64,000 nt of DNA from Mycobacterium scrofulaceum (GTDB lineage: Bacteria; Actinomycetota; Actinomycetes; Mycobacteriales; Mycobacteriaceae): contig NZ_MVIJ01000032.1 of NCBI RefSeq assembly GCF_002086735.1, positions 1 through 64,000 on the forward strand, in the 5' to 3' direction. The translations under genes were made by a program, and so were the position numbers. Positions within the stretch are counted from its first letter, which is position 1, and each line of letters opens with the position of its first letter. Below are positions 25,410 through 34,551 of this stretch, in pieces. Below the pieces are notes generated by a model. It was not told the DNA's origin and ran no database searches. It saw only the letters and a program-made list of their open reading frames with translations.

Positions 25410-26294
25410 GTGCAGAGGAAACCGGAGCTGGCGCGGCGCTTCTTCGATCGCTTCGAGCCGGTGCATGCGGTGACGTATTTCGCGCCGGAGGCGCGGGCGG
25501 CGTTGGACGGGCTGGGTTACCGGGGTTTCTGGATGGGTTACTTCGCGGCCCGTTCCGCGCCGCTGGGCATGGTGCCGCGCGAAGTGGTGGCCGCGATCTT
25601 CTACAACTTCGCGCCCGAGCGGGTCGCCAAGGCGCTGCCCGCGGCGTGGGAGGTCGCCGGCCCCGGCGCGGCGTTACGCGCCCGGCAGGAGTCCGCGGTC
25701 GCGGCGCTGCGTCGCTACGGTGTCGATGAAAACGTCGTAACCGCAGCGGAATTGGTTGGCAAGGCGGCGCGGCATGCACCGCTCGACGCCAGGCCGCTGT
25801 TCGCCGCGAACCTCGCGCTGCCGTGGCCCGACGATCCGCTGGCCGCGCTGTGGCACGCGACGACGCTGCTGCGCGAACATCGCGGCGACGGGCACGTGGC
25901 GGTGCTGGCCGCCGCGGGCATCTCGGGGCGGGAATCCAACGTCCTGCATGCCGCCGCCGGCGGCGTTCCGCGCGAGTACATCGCGCGCACCCGTGATTAC
26001 GACGAGGCGGCGTGGCGGCACCACGAGCACCGGTTGGCCGCTCGGGGCCTGCTTGGCGAGGACGGCTCACTCACCGCCGCCGGCCGGGAACTGAAGGACC
26101 ACATCGAACGGTCGACCGATGCCCTCGCCCTGTCGGCCCTCGACGCGCTCGGCGACGACGAGGTGGAGGCGCTTTTCCGGGCGCTCACGCCGATCACCCG
26201 TGCCGTGGTCGCCGGCGGCGATGTGCCGGCTCTCACACCGATGACCCTGCGCCGGAACGAATTGCATGACGACAGCGCGCATTTGCCTTCTTAG
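25410..26294 (+). CDS. SCO6745-family protein, function unknown
   Basis: This 294-residue protein belongs to the actinobacterial SCO6745 group. It begins VQRKPELARRFFDRFEPVHAVTYF and contains GYRGFWMGYFAARSAPLG plus a C-terminal winged-helix-like part (RGLLGEDGSLTAAGRELKD, then IER). There is no signal peptide or membrane segment. GTG 25410 lies 8 bases after the CoxS-like stop; GTG 25392 would overlap it. The close spacing places it in the molybdenum-hydroxylase operon, and it may act as a regulator or accessory factor (inference). Confidence 0.75.
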   Translation: MQRKPELARRFFDRFEPVHAVTYFAPEARAALDGLGYRGFWMGYFAARSAPLGMVPREVVAAIFYNFAPERVAKALPAAWEVAGPGAALRARQESAVAALRRYGVDENVVTAAELVGKAARHAPLDARPLFAANLALPWPDDPLAALWHATTLLREHRGDGHVAVLAAAGISGRESNVLHAAAGGVPREYIARTRDYDEAAWRHHEHRLAARGLLGEDGSLTAAGRELKDHIERSTDALALSALDALGDDEVEALFRALTPITRAVVAGGDVPALTPMTLRRNELHDDSAHLPS

Positions 26295-26357
26295 CCACGC
26301 GGCGCGTCGGGGACTGCGCGCAGCTGCGCGTCATCAGCGGCGGGTTAGCCTGAGCCC

Positions 26358-26624
26358 ATGAGCAGCCAGCGGATACCCGGCGGTGTGGTGCACAAGCTTC
26401 CCGAGGACCTGCGCGATTCGCTGGTCGGCAACGCCGCCGCACTCGCAGCGTGGAAGGACATCACGCCGTTGGCGCGCAACGAGTTCATCTGCTGGGTCGA
26501 GGACGCCAAGCAGGAGGCGACCCGCCGGCGCCGCATTCGCCGGACGCAGGAGGAACTGGAGGAAGGCAAGCGCCGTCCGTGCTGCTGGCCCGGGTGCAGG
26601 CACCGCGAGCGCACCGGCAAATAG
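26358..26624 (+). CDS. YdeI/OmpD-associated family small protein
   Basis: This 88-residue protein begins MSSQRIPGGVVHKLPEDL and carries the family pattern WKDITPLARNEFICWVEDAK followed by a basic helix (RRRRIRRTQEELEEGKRRPC). The family is widespread in actinobacteria as a single small domain; the molecular role is undefined. Two adjacent cysteines (PCCWPGC) near the C-terminus are notable and may bind metal. It converges on the VOC gene with 6 bases between stops. Confidence 0.8.
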   Translation: MSSQRIPGGVVHKLPEDLRDSLVGNAAALAAWKDITPLARNEFICWVEDAKQEATRRRRIRRTQEELEEGKRRPCCWPGCRHRERTGK

Positions 26625-26630
26625 CGCCTG

Positions 26631-26984
26631 TCAGCGGGCGAGCGGCTGGTAGAAGACCAGGCCGTTGCCCTTGTTGTCGTAAACGACGGCGCGGCGTTCG
26701 TGGGCGTCGTCATAGGGCCCCTTGACGATGCCGCCGCCGCTGGCCTCCACCGCCTTCGCCGCGGCGTCGACGTCGGCGGTCTTGATGCCGACGACGACCT
26801 GACCGGGGATGGGATGGTCCACGGCGGTCGCCAGCGCGAGGGTGACCGGCCCGCCGTCGAGGGCGGCAAAGTGCGCCCCGTCGCGGAATTTCAGCGACAT
26901 CCCGAGGGTCTCGCTGTAGAACCGGATCGACTCGTCGAGGTCATCGGTCGACAGAATGACCATCTTCACTTCGTGCTCGCTCAT
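26631..26984 (-). CDS. VOC (glyoxalase/bleomycin-resistance) family protein
   Basis: This 117-residue vicinal-oxygen-chelate fold protein has two beta-alpha-beta-beta-beta modules. The first begins VKMVILSTDDLDESIRFYSE and the second contains VVGIKTADVDAAAKAVEASG. The C-terminal GNGLVFYQPLAR resembles the metal-site strand but with Val-Phe where Glu is usual, so metal binding may be lost. ATG 26984 has a strong gaggagg ribosome site. Substrate unknown. Confidence 0.82.
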   Translation of the reverse strand: MSEHEVKMVILSTDDLDESIRFYSETLGMSLKFRDGAHFAALDGGPVTLALATAVDHPIPGQVVVGIKTADVDAAAKAVEASGGGIVKGPYDDAHERRAVVYDNKGNGLVFYQPLAR

Positions 26985-27104
26985 CGGCCTCCTCTGGCTG
27001 GATGGCATAGAGACTAGGCCGGAGAGGGCGGGTTCGAAAGGCGGGATGGGGCGCAGGGACGCAGCGGAGTCCGCGCGATGCGGGTTTTTCGCGTCGCCGG
27101 GCTG

Positions 27105-27611
27105 TCAGCCGCGGCCGGCCGGAACTATCTGCCCGTCAAGGTAATCCATCGGCGGCCCATCCCCCCGGCCGGCGTCACGGTCGGCCACCGCGGTGGCCAT
27201 GGCCGTCCCGTCCTGAATGGTCCCGACGATGTCCACGTGGTCGTTGACCGCGAAATGCTTTGCGCTGCCGGCGGGTTGACCGCCGTGTCCGATGAGGGCC
27301 GTGTCGGGGGTGACCAGGTAGGTCTGCGTGTACCCGTTGGTGCTGCGCGCGGTGACCGAGCCCGCCGACACCGCGATCACGGTGCCCTCTTGGCGCACGG
27401 GCTGGGCGGCGGCCGGCGGCTCCTGGCTCGCCTCGACCATGCGCCTTTCGCTGTGCGGCGCGTTGAGCACCAGGGCCGCACACGCCGCGGCGCACAGCAC
27501 CGAGCCGGAAAACATCTCGCATGCCGCCGCAACGCCCGACCCGCGGCCCGCGCGTCGATCCACCGTCCTTCTTTGCTCAGCGGTCGCGCTCATTCGATGC
27601 CTGGCACTCAC
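27105..27611 (-). CDS. Membrane-anchored protein with small beta-barrel domain (DUF5666-like)
   Basis: This 168-residue protein has an N-terminal basic stretch, one hydrophobic segment at about residues 33-50 (SGSVLCAAACAALVL) and a periplasmic Ala/Pro linker. The beta-rich domain (GTVIAVSAGSVTARSTNGYT, then VDIVGTIQDGTAMATAV) is like DUF5666 OB-type repeats. GTG 27611 is chosen for the ggaagg ribosome site; ATG 27593 is possible. Function unknown. It follows the mycolate-type methyltransferase gene on the same strand, 144 bases downstream. Confidence 0.6.
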   Translation of the reverse strand: MSARHRMSATAEQRRTVDRRAGRGSGVAAACEMFSGSVLCAAACAALVLNAPHSERRMVEASQEPPAAAQPVRQEGTVIAVSAGSVTARSTNGYTQTYLVTPDTALIGHGGQPAGSAKHFAVNDHVDIVGTIQDGTAMATAVADRDAGRGDGPPMDYLDGQIVPAGRG

Positions 27612-27755
27612 GATCAATCCTTCCCTGCGGTTTTGCGCCGACGAAGGTCGGCGCACACCGAGACAGGTTGTTGCTCGTGGTTTTACCCCGGCCGCACGGC
27701 TGATAAACCGATCCGGCGACGGGTCACCGGGCGGCCGGATCGGTGGCGGGGTGGG

Positions 27756-28640
27756 TCAGCCCTTGGCGAGGGTGAATTGCGCGACGTCGGTGTAGCCCTC
27801 GCGGAACAGGTCGGCGCAACCGGTCAGGTACTTCATGTACCGGTCGTAGACCTCCTGCGACTGGATCGCGATGGCCTCGTCGCGGCGCGCCTCGAGCGCG
27901 CCGGCCCAGGTGTCGAGCGTGCGGGCGTAATGCAGGCGCAGCGGCTGGACGAGCTTGACGCCGAAGCCGACGCGCTCGGCGTGCGCCACGACGGTCTCGG
28001 CGGCGGGCAGGTCCCCACCCGGGAAGATCTCGTCCATGATGAACTTCATGAACCGCAGCTTGGTCATGGTGATGGGCAGCCCGCGCTCGGCGAACTCCTC
28101 GCGGCTGGGCTGGATGATGGTGTGCAGCATCATCACGCCGTCGGCGGGCAGCGCCTCGTAGGCCATCTTGAAGAAGTCCGGGTAGCGGTCGCGCCCGAAG
28201 TGCTCGAAGGCGCCGATGGACACGATGCGGTCCACCTTCTCGTCGAATTGCTCCCAGCCCTGCAACAGCACCCGCTTGCTGCGCGGGCTCGGATGCTGGT
28301 CCAGACGTTGCTGCACGTGCGCCTGCTGGTTGCGGCTCAGCGTCAGGCCGACGACATTGACGTCGTAACGCTCGAGCGCCCTGACGATCGTGGTGCCCCA
28401 GCCGCAGCCGATGTCGAGCAGCGTCTGACCGGCCTGCAGCCCGAGCTTGCCGAGCGACAGGTCGACCTTCGCGAGCTGCGCCTCTTCGAGGGTCATGTCG
28501 TCGCGTTCGAAGTAGGCGCAGCTGTAGGTCCGCGTCGGATCCAGGAAGAGCGCGAAGAATTCGTCGGACAGGTCGTAGTGCGCCTGCACGTCCTCGAAGT
28601 GCGGCTCTAGGCTTGCGGGCTCGCTGCGGTTTTCCGGCAC
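27756..28640 (-). CDS. Cyclopropane-fatty-acid / mycolic acid methyltransferase (CmaA/PcaA/MmaA family)
   Basis: This 294-residue SAM-dependent enzyme modifies meromycolate or fatty-acyl double bonds. Motifs include VQAHYDLSDEFFALFLDPT, TYSCAYFERDDMTLEEAQ, the SAM site LLDIGCGWGTT, and SIGAFEHFGRDRY with the Glu-His that holds the catalytic bicarbonate. The C-terminal QEVYDRYMKYLTGCADLF is a hallmark of the family. GTG 28640 has agagg upstream. By recollection it is closest to PcaA/CmaA1-type enzymes but not clearly orthologous to one, and it stands alone rather than in the mmaA cluster. Confidence 0.9.
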   Translation of the reverse strand: MPENRSEPASLEPHFEDVQAHYDLSDEFFALFLDPTRTYSCAYFERDDMTLEEAQLAKVDLSLGKLGLQAGQTLLDIGCGWGTTIVRALERYDVNVVGLTLSRNQQAHVQQRLDQHPSPRSKRVLLQGWEQFDEKVDRIVSIGAFEHFGRDRYPDFFKMAYEALPADGVMMLHTIIQPSREEFAERGLPITMTKLRFMKFIMDEIFPGGDLPAAETVVAHAERVGFGVKLVQPLRLHYARTLDTWAGALEARRDEAIAIQSQEVYDRYMKYLTGCADLFREGYTDVAQFTLAKG

Positions 28641-28823
28641 AAACAACCTCTGACGTCGGTGGGGTTCAGCGGCATGCGAGCGAGTTCGATCGACATGCCG
28701 GTGCCCTAGTGTATCCGCCCGGTGTACGCCGCCCCGATGGCGCATTCCCGGCCGGTTGACTGGTCCGCCACCATGGGACACCATGGCCGCGGACCGTAGC
28801 GGTGAGGGAGGCGGGGCGTCGGT

Positions 28824-29417
28824 ATGACTGACATCACGATGCTGATCCTGGCCGACCACGAGTGGTTCCGCGAACAGTTCGCCGCGCTGGACTATCTGCA
28901 GGCGCGGACGCCGACCGACGAAACCGCGCTGGCCCGGGTCTGGCGTCCCCTCGCCGACAAGCTCGACGTGCACGCTTACATCGAAGAGAAGATCTTCTAC
29001 CCGCAACTGCTGCAGCGGGGCTCGGACGACGCCGAGGGCGAGACGCTCGACGCGATCGGGGATCACAACGACATTCGCGATGGGGTGCGCGACGCCAACG
29101 CGGCCCGCGTCGGCACCGAGCAGTGGTGGGCGGCGGTGGGCCGCACCCGCGAGGCCAACGACGACCACATGAGCGAGGAGGAGCGGGAAGGGTTGTCCGA
29201 TTTCCGGCGGACCGCCCCCATCGGCCTTCGCGAAGCGCTGGGGCAGCAGTACAGCGATTTCATGGCCGAACATCCGACCACCGAGGGGCTGCCGATCGTC
29301 GACCGCGACCCGCAGCGCTATGTCGAGGAGATCGGGGCCGGCAACCCGTCGGTACCTCGGGGGCGGTCCGGGCCCCCGGACTTTTCGCTCCGCATCGGCA
29401 GCCTCAAAGGTCAGTGA
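28824..29417 (+). CDS. Hemerythrin-like (HHE) di-iron protein
   Basis: This 197-residue protein has the HHE four-helix bundle in its first 140 residues. Iron-ligand candidates are LADHEWFREQF, DVHAYIEEKIFYPQL, IGDHNDIRDG and DDHMSEEEREGL. The last 55 residues are an extended tail (GNPSVPRGRSGPPDFSLRIG). Mycobacterial relatives bind oxygen/NO or have catalase-like activity; which applies here is not visible. It diverges from the methyltransferase gene and lies 115 bases before the MFS transporter gene. Confidence 0.88.
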   Translation: MTDITMLILADHEWFREQFAALDYLQARTPTDETALARVWRPLADKLDVHAYIEEKIFYPQLLQRGSDDAEGETLDAIGDHNDIRDGVRDANAARVGTEQWWAAVGRTREANDDHMSEEEREGLSDFRRTAPIGLREALGQQYSDFMAEHPTTEGLPIVDRDPQRYVEEIGAGNPSVPRGRSGPPDFSLRIGSLKGQ

Positions 29418-29532
29418 GTTCCCGTCGACCTGGCCCGGTCGCTACGATCGGCCACCGGCCGATGGAGACGATAGAGCCGGTTGGGAGTGCGCTTTGTTCC
29501 GCCCACGAGACTTCTGGGTACGCAATCTGTCG

Positions 29533-30924
29533 ATGACTGCACGGGGCCGCCGGAAGAAGTGGGCACGCGACGACATCCGAGTCGCCGACCCGGCCATGCG
29601 CCGAACCATCATGGGGACCGCGATCGGCAACTTCATGGAGTGGTACGACTTCGGGGTCTACGGCTACATCGCCACCACCATCGCCCAGGTCTTCTATCCC
29701 GGTAAGAGCGTCAGCGGCGTCCACCTCATCGCGACGTTCGGCACGCTGGCGGCGGCTTTCGTGGTGCGCCCGCTGGGCGGGTTCATCTTCGGTCCGCTCG
29801 GGGACCGCATCGGACGACATCGGGTTCTCGTCGTCACCATCCTGATGATGACGGTGAGCACGACCGTGACGGGTTTGCTGCCCGGCTACAGCGCCATCGG
29901 GATCTGGGCGCCGATCCTGCTTGTGATCGCCCGCGTCTTCCAGGGCCTGTCGACCGGCGGTGAATACGTCGGCGCCATGACCTATTTGGTCGAGCAGGCG
30001 CCCGACCACAAGCGCGGCATGATGGTCGGCTTCCTGCCGATGGGCAACCTGGTCGGGTTCGTCCTCGCCGGGATGATGGTGACCGGGTTGCAAACCTGGC
30101 TGCCGGACGACGCCATGCTGGCCTACGGCTGGCGGATCCCGCTGCTCCTTGGCGCGCCCTTTGGCCTGTTCGCGCTTTTTCTGCGGCTGCGACTCAAGGA
30201 GTCGTCCGCGTACCAGGACGCGACCCAGGACGCGCAGCCGTCGGGCGGGCGCCGGCAGCAATTCCGGCGCACGGTCGTCGACCAGTGGCGGGGCCTGCTG
30301 ATCTGCGCGGCTCTGGTGCTCACCTCTCAGGTCGCCGACTTCATGCTGACCGGCTACCTGCCGACATATCTCAAGCTGTTCGTGCGCGTTGGCCACACCG
30401 CCGGTCTGGTCATGATCGTGGTGACCTTGGCGATCCTGATGGCCACCGTTGTGCTCGTCGCGGCGCTGTCCGATCGCATCGGGGTCAAACCGATCATGTG
30501 GACGGGCTGCGCACTGCTGGTCGTGGGGTCCATTCCGGCGTTCCTGCTCATCCGCTTCGGCAGCATCTATCCGGTGATCTTCATCGGCGTGCTGCTGATC
30601 GGATTGATGGAGTTGTGCTTCGACAGCACCGCGCCCGCCATGCTCCCCGCCCTGTTCCCCACCAAGGTGCGCTACGGATCGCTGGCGATCTCCTACAACA
30701 TCTCGATATCGGCTGTAGGAGGGACCACACCGCTGATCGCCCAGGCGTTGGTCTCCGGCACCGGCAATGTCATGGCGCCCGCTTACATGCTGATCTTCGG
30801 TGGCCTGGTGGGCGCCGTCACGCTGCTGTTCACCCCCGAGGTGGCCGGGAAGCCGCTGCCGGGGTCGGGGCCCGCGGTGGAAAGTGAGCGGGAGGCGCGC
30901 GCGCTGGCCGACGACGTGAGGTAG
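29533..30924 (+). CDS. MFS metabolite/proton symporter (ProP/ShiA-like)
   Basis: This 463-residue transporter resembles the osmoprotectant/alpha-ketoglutarate symporter group. The helix 1 block GTAIGNFMEWYDFGVYGYIA and the loop GGFIFGPLGDRIGRHRVLV are diagnostic, as is STGGEYVGAMTYLVEQAP (helix 4-5). About twelve helices are visible. ATG 29533 starts a hydrophilic basic N-terminus; the longer open frame upstream overlaps the hemerythrin gene and has no ribosome site. The substrate is probably a small organic acid or betaine (inference). Confidence 0.87.
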   Translation: MTARGRRKKWARDDIRVADPAMRRTIMGTAIGNFMEWYDFGVYGYIATTIAQVFYPGKSVSGVHLIATFGTLAAAFVVRPLGGFIFGPLGDRIGRHRVLVVTILMMTVSTTVTGLLPGYSAIGIWAPILLVIARVFQGLSTGGEYVGAMTYLVEQAPDHKRGMMVGFLPMGNLVGFVLAGMMVTGLQTWLPDDAMLAYGWRIPLLLGAPFGLFALFLRLRLKESSAYQDATQDAQPSGGRRQQFRRTVVDQWRGLLICAALVLTSQVADFMLTGYLPTYLKLFVRVGHTAGLVMIVVTLAILMATVVLVAALSDRIGVKPIMWTGCALLVVGSIPAFLLIRFGSIYPVIFIGVLLIGLMELCFDSTAPAMLPALFPTKVRYGSLAISYNISISAVGGTTPLIAQALVSGTGNVMAPAYMLIFGGLVGAVTLLFTPEVAGKPLPGSGPAVESEREARALADDVR

Positions 30925-30968
30925 TGCCGGCGTCAACGAAACACGTTGACCAGGGCGCGCATTCGGGT

Positions 30969-30987
30969 GGCCTTTCGCGAAACGGCC
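30969..30987. terminator. Possible stem-loop between MFS and phoU genes
   Basis: GGCCTTTCGCGAAACGGCC forms an imperfect inverted repeat with one bulged base, including the perfect inner TTTCGCGAAA. It sits 45 bases after the MFS stop. No T-tract follows, so it is either a mycobacterial-style terminator hairpin or a binding site for a regulator of phoU. Confidence 0.35.
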
Positions 30988-31039
30988 AATCAGCACTTCG
31001 TCACGTTTATTTTGCGTGTCCCGGCCAATCTCTAAGGGC

Positions 31040-31675
31040 ATGAGGAGCGCTTTTCACCAGCGGTTGGGGACCCTCACCCAGCAGCTGGGGGTGATGTGCG
31101 CGATGGCCGGGGAGGCTGTCGCGCACGGCACGGAGGCGCTGCTGAACGCCGACTTGGTGCGGGCCGAACGCGTCATCGCGGGCCAGGCGGACATGGTCGC
31201 CGTCAACGCCCGCGTCGAGGAGACCGCGTTCGCGCTGCTGGCGTTACAGGCACCGGTGGCCACCGACCTGCGGGCGGTGGTCAGCGCGATTCGGATCGCC
31301 GCGGACGCGCAGCGGATGGGCGCGCTGGCCGTGCACGTGGCCGAGATCGCGCGCATGCGCCATCCGCGTCCCGCCGTGCCCGACGACGTGCGTCGGCAGA
31401 TCGCCGAGATGGGCGCGGCGGCCGGGCAATTGGCCGGCGGTGCGCGAGAAGTGTTGCTGTCCCAGGATCCTCGCCGGGCGGCTCAGATTCGCCGAGACGA
31501 CGACGCGATGGACCAATTGCACCACGGATTGCTGGCGGAGCTGATGGATCCCGGGTGGACCCATGGCGTCGCCGCGGCGGTCGACGTCACCCTGTTGGGC
31601 CGGTTCTACGAGCGCTTCGCCGACCATGCCGTGCAGATCGCTCGGCGGGTCATTTTCCAGGCCACCGGTCGTTGA
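31040..31675 (+). CDS. phoU: PhoU-family phosphate signalling protein
   Basis: This 211-residue all-helical protein has two PhoU repeats. The metal-binding E/D-rich helix motifs are visible in part as VIAGQADMVAVNARVEE and DDDAMDQLHHGLLAEL. It ends in the typical TLLGRFYERFADHAVQIARR. PhoU links the Pst transporter to the SenX3/PhoR-type kinase and represses phosphate-starvation genes. No pst genes are adjacent, so it is an unlinked copy. ATG 31040 is the only start consistent with the family N-terminus. Confidence 0.9.
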   Translation: MRSAFHQRLGTLTQQLGVMCAMAGEAVAHGTEALLNADLVRAERVIAGQADMVAVNARVEETAFALLALQAPVATDLRAVVSAIRIAADAQRMGALAVHVAEIARMRHPRPAVPDDVRRQIAEMGAAAGQLAGGAREVLLSQDPRRAAQIRRDDDAMDQLHHGLLAELMDPGWTHGVAAAVDVTLLGRFYERFADHAVQIARRVIFQATGR

Positions 31676-31796
31676 GCGAAACCTGCTGACCTGGAACGTT
31701 TTTCGGAATTCCGTGTGAGAATCGGCGCGGTGGGTATATATGCGTTGTGCTTGTCCGTCGTCGTCATCCCGTCGCCCCCGTCGGCCCGGCGCGCTG

Positions 31797-33782
31797 ATGG
31801 CGCGGCCCAAGCCGGTTCCCGATGACCTGCGCCGGCTGGCGGCGGCACACGGGGTGGCGACGTCCTACCGCAACGAGCGGCGCGAGCCCGTCGAGGTCGA
31901 CGCGGACGTGGTGATCCGGGTGCTGGCGCTGTTCGACGTCGACGCCGCCGGCGAAGCCGACCGGCGCCGCGAGCTGGCCAGGCTCGCCGAGCGCGACCGT
32001 GCGGGTGCCCTGGCGCCCACCATCGCCGTGCGCGTCGCTGGGCGCCCCCGGCCCCTGCCCGGCGCCGCCCTCTTGGTGAGCGAGGACGGCGACCGGACCG
32101 AGCTGCGCGATGAGCTGCCCACCGACCTGACCCCGGGCTGGTACCGGCTGCACCTGCGCGACGGGCAAGAGGCCACCGTGGTGGCCGCCCCGCCGCGGGT
32201 GCCGCCGACACCGGCGACCTGGGGCTGGATGCTGCAGCTGTATGCGTTGCGCTCGTCGCGGTCCTGGGGCGTCGGCGATCTGGGTGACCTCAAGGAGTTC
32301 CTCAACTGGACCGCGTCCGAACACGCGGCGGGGGCGGTGCTGCTCAACCCGCTGCACGCGCCCGGCCCGACGCATCCCGTCCAGCCGTCGCCCTACACCC
32401 CTTCCAGCCGGCGGTTCGCCAATCCGCTGGCGCTGCGCGTCGAGGATCTCGACGCCTATCGCCGAGCCGACTCCGACACCCGCGCCGAGGTGGACGCGCT
32501 GCGGGTCTCGTCGGCCACCGACCCCATCGACTACGACCTCGTGTGGGCGGCCAAGCGGTCGGCGCTGGAGCTGCTGTGGCGCGCCGAGGGCCGGCCCAGC
32601 CCGCTGGACGGCCCGGCCCCCGGCGCGGGGTTGCGCGACTGGGCCACCTACTGCGCACTGGCCGAGCGGCACGGTGGCCGGTGGACCCGCTGGCCCACCC
32701 CGCTGCGTGACGTCGCGGGGACGGCGGTGACGGCGGCCCGGCGAGAACTCGCGCCGCGGGTGGCGTTCCACGCCTGGGTACAGCACCGCTGCGAGGAGCA
32801 GCTGATTGCGGTGCGCGACGCGGCCCGCGATGCGGGCATGGCGCTCGGCGTGCTGCACGACCTGCCGGTCGGGGTGGACGCGGACGGCGCGGACGCGTGG
32901 GCGCTGGCCGACGTGCTCGCCACCGGCGTGAGCATCGGGGCGCCGCCGGACAACTTCACGCCGCGCGGACAGGATTGGGGCCTGCCGCCGTTTCGGCCCG
33001 ACCGGCTCGCCGCGACCGGTTACGCCGCGTTGCGGGACATGCTGCGTGCCGTGCTCGGGCACGCCGACGGGCTGCGGATCGACCACGTCGCCGGGTTGTG
33101 GCGGCTGTGGTGGATTCCCCCGGGGGACGGCCCGGATCGCGGCACCTACGTGCACTACGACGCCGACGTCATGCTCGCTGTCCTGGCGCTGGAAGCGCAC
33201 CGGGCGGGAGCCGCCGTCGTCGGCGAGGATCTGGGCACCGTCGAACCGGAGGTGACCCGGGCGCTGGCCGACAACGAGATGCTGGGGTGCGCGGTGTCCT
33301 GGTTCACCCGCGATGAATCCGCGGCGGGCGAGCCGCTGCTCCCGCCGGCTAAGTGGCCGTCACGGGCGGCAGCCAGCCTGTCCACCCACGACCTGCCGAC
33401 GGCGGCGGGTTTCCTGCGCGGCGAACACGTGCGCGTCCGCGCCGACCTCGGCCTGCTCGACGACGTGCCGGGCGAGCAGTCGGTGGCCGACAAGGAGCGC
33501 GCCGAGTGGGTGGAGCTGCTGCGTTCCGAGGGGCTGCTGTCGGGCCCGGACCCGGACGAAGCGGCGATCATCACCGCGATGCACCGCTTGCTGGCCGCGA
33601 CACCGAGCCGCCTCAAGTTGATTTCGCCCTACGACGTGCTGGGCGAACCCCGCCAACCCAACCTTCCGGGCACGGTCGACGAGTACCCGAACTGGCGGCT
33701 GCCGCTGCCGAAGACGCTGGAGGAGCTGCGCGCCGACCCGAGGGTCGCCGAGATCACCGCCGCGTTCCGCGAGGCGCCATAA
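31797..33782 (+). CDS. malQ: 4-alpha-glucanotransferase (MalQ/amylomaltase), divergent copy
   Basis: This GH77 enzyme transfers alpha-1,4-glucan segments. The 661-residue chain shows catalytic regions GLRIDHVAGLWRLWWIP (nucleophile Asp), VVGEDLGTVEP (acid/base Glu) and LSTHDLPTAAGF (transition-state Asp). An N-terminal domain of about 150 residues precedes the barrel. It is shorter than the roughly 724 residues I recall for the main mycobacterial MalQ and seems divergent from it, so may be a second copy. ATG 31797 is chosen; the frame opens further upstream without a ribosome site. Confidence 0.88.
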   Translation: MARPKPVPDDLRRLAAAHGVATSYRNERREPVEVDADVVIRVLALFDVDAAGEADRRRELARLAERDRAGALAPTIAVRVAGRPRPLPGAALLVSEDGDRTELRDELPTDLTPGWYRLHLRDGQEATVVAAPPRVPPTPATWGWMLQLYALRSSRSWGVGDLGDLKEFLNWTASEHAAGAVLLNPLHAPGPTHPVQPSPYTPSSRRFANPLALRVEDLDAYRRADSDTRAEVDALRVSSATDPIDYDLVWAAKRSALELLWRAEGRPSPLDGPAPGAGLRDWATYCALAERHGGRWTRWPTPLRDVAGTAVTAARRELAPRVAFHAWVQHRCEEQLIAVRDAARDAGMALGVLHDLPVGVDADGADAWALADVLATGVSIGAPPDNFTPRGQDWGLPPFRPDRLAATGYAALRDMLRAVLGHADGLRIDHVAGLWRLWWIPPGDGPDRGTYVHYDADVMLAVLALEAHRAGAAVVGEDLGTVEPEVTRALADNEMLGCAVSWFTRDESAAGEPLLPPAKWPSRAAASLSTHDLPTAAGFLRGEHVRVRADLGLLDDVPGEQSVADKERAEWVELLRSEGLLSGPDPDEAAIITAMHRLLAATPSRLKLISPYDVLGEPRQPNLPGTVDEYPNWRLPLPKTLEELRADPRVAEITAAFREAP

Positions 33783-33795
33783 CCGATGTCGCCGT

Positions 33796-34551
33796 TCAGG
33801 CGGACCGCAGCACCAACAGCTCGCTCGTCAGCGTCCCGTCGTCGAGCAGCCGCCCGATCTGCGCGCTCTGCCGTTCGGCCAGCTGCCAGGCCTCGGTGTC
33901 CCCGTACCGGTCGCTCAGGGCCTGCGTCACGGTGTCGATCCGCTGGTTCCACGTATCGGAGATCGCCGGAAGCTCCGCGGTGCCGAGCCGGCTCTCGACG
34001 CGCAGCGCGGCTTCGGCCACCAGCTCGAGCAGCCCCTCGGGCCTCGGAAAATGGTTGCCCTCCAGTACCTCGTCCGCGATGTCGGCGTGGGCGAGGAAGA
34101 CCAGCAAGCCGATGCGCCCGCCCGGCCGCACGATGCGCCGCAACTCCTCGAGCACCGCGAGCTGATCCGGGGTGGTGCTCAGCACGCCCAGCGCCCACGC
34201 CGCGTCGAAACTCGATTCCGCGATGGGCAGGGCCGCCCCCTCCGCGCACACCACCGGAAAGCCGAACAGTTTCCTCGCCGCGCGGCAGGCACCGGCTTCG
34301 GGCTCGACCAGGACCGGCACCACCGACCTGGCGCGCGCCGCGTAGGCGGCGGGCCCGCCGACGCCCGCCCCCGAGTCGAGCAATGTGGCGCCGGACGCCA
34401 GCCCCATCCGCTCGATCAGCCAGTCCAGGGCGTTCGGACTGCCGCTCCCACGGCAGCCGGCGGGCACGTGGTATTCCGGCCCCAGGTCGGCGGCCACCCG
34501 CGCCGTCCACTCCGCGACGGTGTCGAACTCCGCCTCCATCGCTTCTGTCAT
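33796..34551 (-). CDS. Class I SAM-dependent methyltransferase
   Basis: This 251-residue Rossmann methyltransferase has SAM motif I in LLDSGAGVGGPAAYAA and motif II near EPEAGACRAARKLFG. The post-motif ELRRIVRPGGRIGLLVF is also present. Its start overlaps the stop of the upstream MTHFR-like gene by 4 bases (ATGA), indicating translational coupling and perhaps a shared one-carbon pathway (inference). The acceptor molecule is unknown. Confidence 0.85.
   Translation of the reverse strand: MTEAMEAEFDTVAEWTARVAADLGPEYHVPAGCRGSGSPNALDWLIERMGLASGATLLDSGAGVGGPAAYAARARSVVPVLVEPEAGACRAARKLFGFPVVCAEGAALPIAESSFDAAWALGVLSTTPDQLAVLEELRRIVRPGGRIGLLVFLAHADIADEVLEGNHFPRPEGLLELVAEAALRVESRLGTAELPAISDTWNQRIDTVTQALSDRYGDTEAWQLAERQSAQIGRLLDDGTLTSELLVLRSA

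Noticed and set aside
27078..28610. Long plus-strand frame opposite the mycolate-type methyltransferase
   Set aside because: Composition is typical of an antisense shadow, and the minus-strand methyltransferase has full family motifs.
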